Below, piece by piece: positions 61,474 through 64,000 of a stretch of DNA of 64,000 bases (positions are counted from its first letter, which is position 1; each line of letters starts with the position of its first letter). The stretch lies in contig NZ_LWBP01000134.1 of the NCBI RefSeq assembly GCF_002078015.1, forward strand, positions 92,958 to 156,957. The letters are read 5' to 3'. The position numbers were made by a program, and so were the translations under genes. Source of the DNA: Niastella populi. GTDB taxonomy: Bacteria > Bacteroidota > Bacteroidia > Chitinophagales > Chitinophagaceae. The notes under the pieces are model-generated. The model was not told the origin of the DNA. It made no database searches and saw only the letters and a list, made by a program, of their open reading frames with translations.

Positions 61474-63966
61474 ATGAAAACTTTTTTAAAGCTAATATTT
61501 ATATGTCTGAGTATCCTTCCATTTAAAGGATATTCACAGGCTTGCGCAGATGATTATTCAGATATCACTGCCAACCAGTTTGTATGTGGAAATTATGGTG
61601 ATGCAAGCGGTAACTCTAACTGGAACTGGGAAATAAAACCAACGGATGCTAATTTTTGTAAACATTGGTACGCCCGCACCAGCAGTATAAGTACGAAACT
61701 AACTGCAATGGGCTCTCCTTTTGTAAACTCACCTACAAGTGCATTGGACATAATTTCACAAAATGAAGATTATACAAAGGCAAAAGGCTGGGAGCTGTTA
61801 CAAAGAGATTTTGGATGTACCCATGTTACAGCCTACCCTTATTTTGTTTTGTATAATAAGTATACTGGTCTAATAAGAGTGTTTATTTATAAAACGGAAA
61901 CTCCGGATGGATTCACCTCCATGCTTGTGACCATGGAACCTACTATGCCTTCCCCATACCCTGCCACAACATCGCTTGGTGATGAATTGGCAGGTACACC
62001 AGAAGCTTTTCGTAGCGCTAATTTATCAGAAAAATACGGAAAGAAGGTGGTTTCAGTAACTGAACAAGGGGGATCTACCAGATGGAATGTAGCTGAATTC
62101 AATCCAGGTTTCGACCCAAACATTCAGGACGGGGCGTATACCGGGGCAGGCTTAAAATTTACAATTTATGGAGTACTTACCAATGAAATGAAAGCAATCA
62201 TTAAAGGAAGAAGCGTATCTGGTAGTAATCCTTCATTGTATAGTTTTTCATACGTGCCAAAAAATGCGCCTACTTCAAGCAACGGACAAACATATAATTT
62301 TTCAGCCTTAGGGGAAAAATTCAGTAAGTTCAGCAAGTCGCTTACTGAAATACGAAATGTGGCCAAAACTTTTGCTGAAAGGGTTAAAGATAAAACGTCA
62401 GAGTCAAATCCTTCTGAAAACAGTGTGGAAGGTAAAATAAAACAGGAGGCTACTAAAGTTAGCAATAACTCGAACAACGACGTCGACTTCCTTACAATGT
62501 TGGGTGATGCAACCACAGGTCTTGCTACCGGTACAGGAACCGCAGGGACCATTTTAAAATTCGTTGGAGAAATGATCGGATTGTTTTCAGGTGGTTCTGC
62601 AAATAAACCAGCCTCCATGCCTACTTATACTTCGTATGATATGGAATTGAATGGTACGCTCACTGCCAAGACTGTACAGCAGTCATTTATTTTGCGGGTT
62701 CCCGGTACTATTCAAATAAACAATGATAATGCTACTTATTACAAATGCCCGCTTGGATTGGTGAATTTAAAAAACACGCCAAGGGCTGATTCGGTTTTAT
62801 ATACAAGGGGCCACGCTGCCCGCTATTCGCAATGTTGTATCGCCACTGACAGGTCTGATTATTTATCCTATAAAGTGAAAAACGATTTACAAGTGTCATA
62901 TAATAGCGCCGACTTGGATTTGGTTTCTGTTCAAGGTGCTATAGTGGGGCAAGTTCTTCCTGATGCAAATAATATTGCTTCTTATGATCTATTTAAGAAA
63001 AATGTAAGACTTGAGAACTACGACGGTTACTCTCTTTATGTAGATTATAATTTAATGCGCCCCGATCTGGAGTCGGGAAGGCTACAGGTTACCACATTTG
63101 ATACGGAAAAAAAGTTGCACACGTTTCAGACCCCCTATGTTAATATTGAATGCATAAATGGTCTTGCTTTTAATGCTCGTAAGGAAACTAAAGTTTGGTT
63201 TAGATTAAAAGCTGTATTAAAAAGGAAAAACGATCCTGAAAATAAGCCCATTGTTTATATTCATGATTATGAAATAGATGTGTCGCAGGGAACAATGGAT
63301 CCTTATTTAAGGGAGCGGCATTATACAAGATATTCATGGCAATACCCGCTTCCGTATTCAAACTATACTGAAAACCCAACCTTTATCTCAGACAAATTAA
63401 TAACAGGTGTTACATATAGCCAGGGAACAGAAGAAAAAGCTGATAATAGTATCACCACCGAAAACGATGTGGATGTAATAGTTCCTGCCGGTCAAACTGT
63501 AGCATACAGATCAGGGTCTATAATAGAGCTTCAAAATGGATTTGATGCCCAGCCTGGTAGCGAGTTTGAAGCCTCTATAAATACATATGGGTATAATATT
63601 GCATGTGGTAGTCCTATAATCGAAGCCTACCAATATACAGGCAACTGTTATAATAATGCTATTTCAGGATTGAGAACAGTAACTAACTCAACAAAAACTA
63701 CCAATGAAGCCATTAACCCTGCAATATTGAACGTATATCCTGTGCCAACCAGCGGCAAGTTATTTATCGATGGTTGTAATACCAATGGTTTTACAACCAT
63801 CACCATCCTCGATCAATCAGGCAGAGCCGTTAAAGAAGTAAGGTCACCTTCTTTCGATGGCGGTCGCATAAGCCTGGATGTTTCAACGCTGAGCAATGGA
63901 GTCTATTTTGTAAAAATCCAAACCCTGGCCCAAACAATAACCCGGAAAATAGTTGTAAACAAGTAG
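61474..63966 (+). CDS. T9SS type A sorting domain-containing surface protein
   Basis: 830 residues from the ATG at 61474 (MKTFLKLIFICLSILPFKGYSQ, signal peptide). The C-terminal 80 residues are a type IX secretion sorting domain: LNVYPVPTSGKLFIDG, TTITILDQSGRAVKEV, ISLDVSTLSNGVYFVKIQT and TRKIVVNK. Before it, VPAGQTVAYRSGSIIELQNGFDAQPGSEFEASI is the 3-coathanger stack repeat often found in these proteins. The large N-terminal part is unrecognised. It is the last gene of the window. Confidence 0.92.
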   Translation: MKTFLKLIFICLSILPFKGYSQACADDYSDITANQFVCGNYGDASGNSNWNWEIKPTDANFCKHWYARTSSISTKLTAMGSPFVNSPTSALDIISQNEDYTKAKGWELLQRDFGCTHVTAYPYFVLYNKYTGLIRVFIYKTETPDGFTSMLVTMEPTMPSPYPATTSLGDELAGTPEAFRSANLSEKYGKKVVSVTEQGGSTRWNVAEFNPGFDPNIQDGAYTGAGLKFTIYGVLTNEMKAIIKGRSVSGSNPSLYSFSYVPKNAPTSSNGQTYNFSALGEKFSKFSKSLTEIRNVAKTFAERVKDKTSESNPSENSVEGKIKQEATKVSNNSNNDVDFLTMLGDATTGLATGTGTAGTILKFVGEMIGLFSGGSANKPASMPTYTSYDMELNGTLTAKTVQQSFILRVPGTIQINNDNATYYKCPLGLVNLKNTPRADSVLYTRGHAARYSQCCIATDRSDYLSYKVKNDLQVSYNSADLDLVSVQGAIVGQVLPDANNIASYDLFKKNVRLENYDGYSLYVDYNLMRPDLESGRLQVTTFDTEKKLHTFQTPYVNIECINGLAFNARKETKVWFRLKAVLKRKNDPENKPIVYIHDYEIDVSQGTMDPYLRERHYTRYSWQYPLPYSNYTENPTFISDKLITGVTYSQGTEEKADNSITTENDVDVIVPAGQTVAYRSGSIIELQNGFDAQPGSEFEASINTYGYNIACGSPIIEAYQYTGNCYNNAISGLRTVTNSTKTTNEAINPAILNVYPVPTSGKLFIDGCNTNGFTTITILDQSGRAVKEVRSPSFDGGRISLDVSTLSNGVYFVKIQTLAQTITRKIVVNK

Positions 63967-64000
63967 TTCTTGTAAATTCTTGCCATGTTGACCCAGGGTT

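Overview
The window looks like chromosomal DNA of a Bacteroidota bacterium, most probably Chitinophagaceae (Niastella/Chitinophaga-like). Evidence read from the sequence: a C-terminal type IX secretion sorting domain, LytS/LytTR two-component pairs, a DUF2480 protein, Bacteroidota-type -7 promoter elements (TAnnTTTG, in two places with TTTG 19 bp upstream) and almost no Shine-Dalgarno sequences. I see no rRNA, tRNA, CRISPR array, prophage or insertion sequence. The species is not identifiable by eye.

Layout. 0-8.4 kb: signalling. A 5'-truncated sensor kinase whose phospho-acceptor His is replaced by Thr, a LytTR regulator/LytS kinase operon, a methyltransferase plus cmoA, a 960-bp gap with a candidate small RNA, and a receiver/PAS-kinase pair. 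8.4-13 kb: recX, a cytosolic trypsin-like protease with a zinc ribbon, a possibly related unknown protein, and dnaN. 13-30 kb: housekeeping and stress genes. These include the transglutaminase/alpha-E/ATP-grasp peptide-modification cluster, kdsB and a KdnB-like oxidase (Kdo or 8-amino-Kdo for lipid A), ahpC/ahpD under an OxyR-like operator, CorA, and cydAB followed by a 36-residue membrane peptide that may be a CydX-type subunit.

30-43 kb is the most unusual part. DnaA-box clusters flank nadA (32.34-32.84 kb and 34.05 kb), with an AT-rich stretch beside them: a candidate oriC. To the right, beyond mnmG, lies a 3.4-kb stretch without a credible gene. It carries a three-unit ~150-bp tandem repeat, a recent 106-bp duplication and two near-perfect parS (ParB) sites at 39,570 and 40,822. 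After ybeY and a stand-alone feoA comes a 330-bp array of 16 short units on an exact 21-bp period, arranged as two inverted arms around a palindrome (41,794-42,123). I found no known element matching this array.

43-64 kb: nadD, a beta-lactamase-fold protein, a ChrA-family transporter, an NfeD/stomatin operon, a GH63-like glucosidase, PAP2, nagA, thiL, suhB, a family 2 glycosyltransferase, and two secreted surface proteins, the last with a T9SS signal.

Many intergenic gaps hold dyads built from short iterated words (for example AACGCTTAACGC, ATTCGACATTC, AAATCCCTAAATC) and a separate four-copy family of double palindromes (core GTGTGGCACAC). Coordinates of hairpins and repeats were read by hand and may be off by a base or two.
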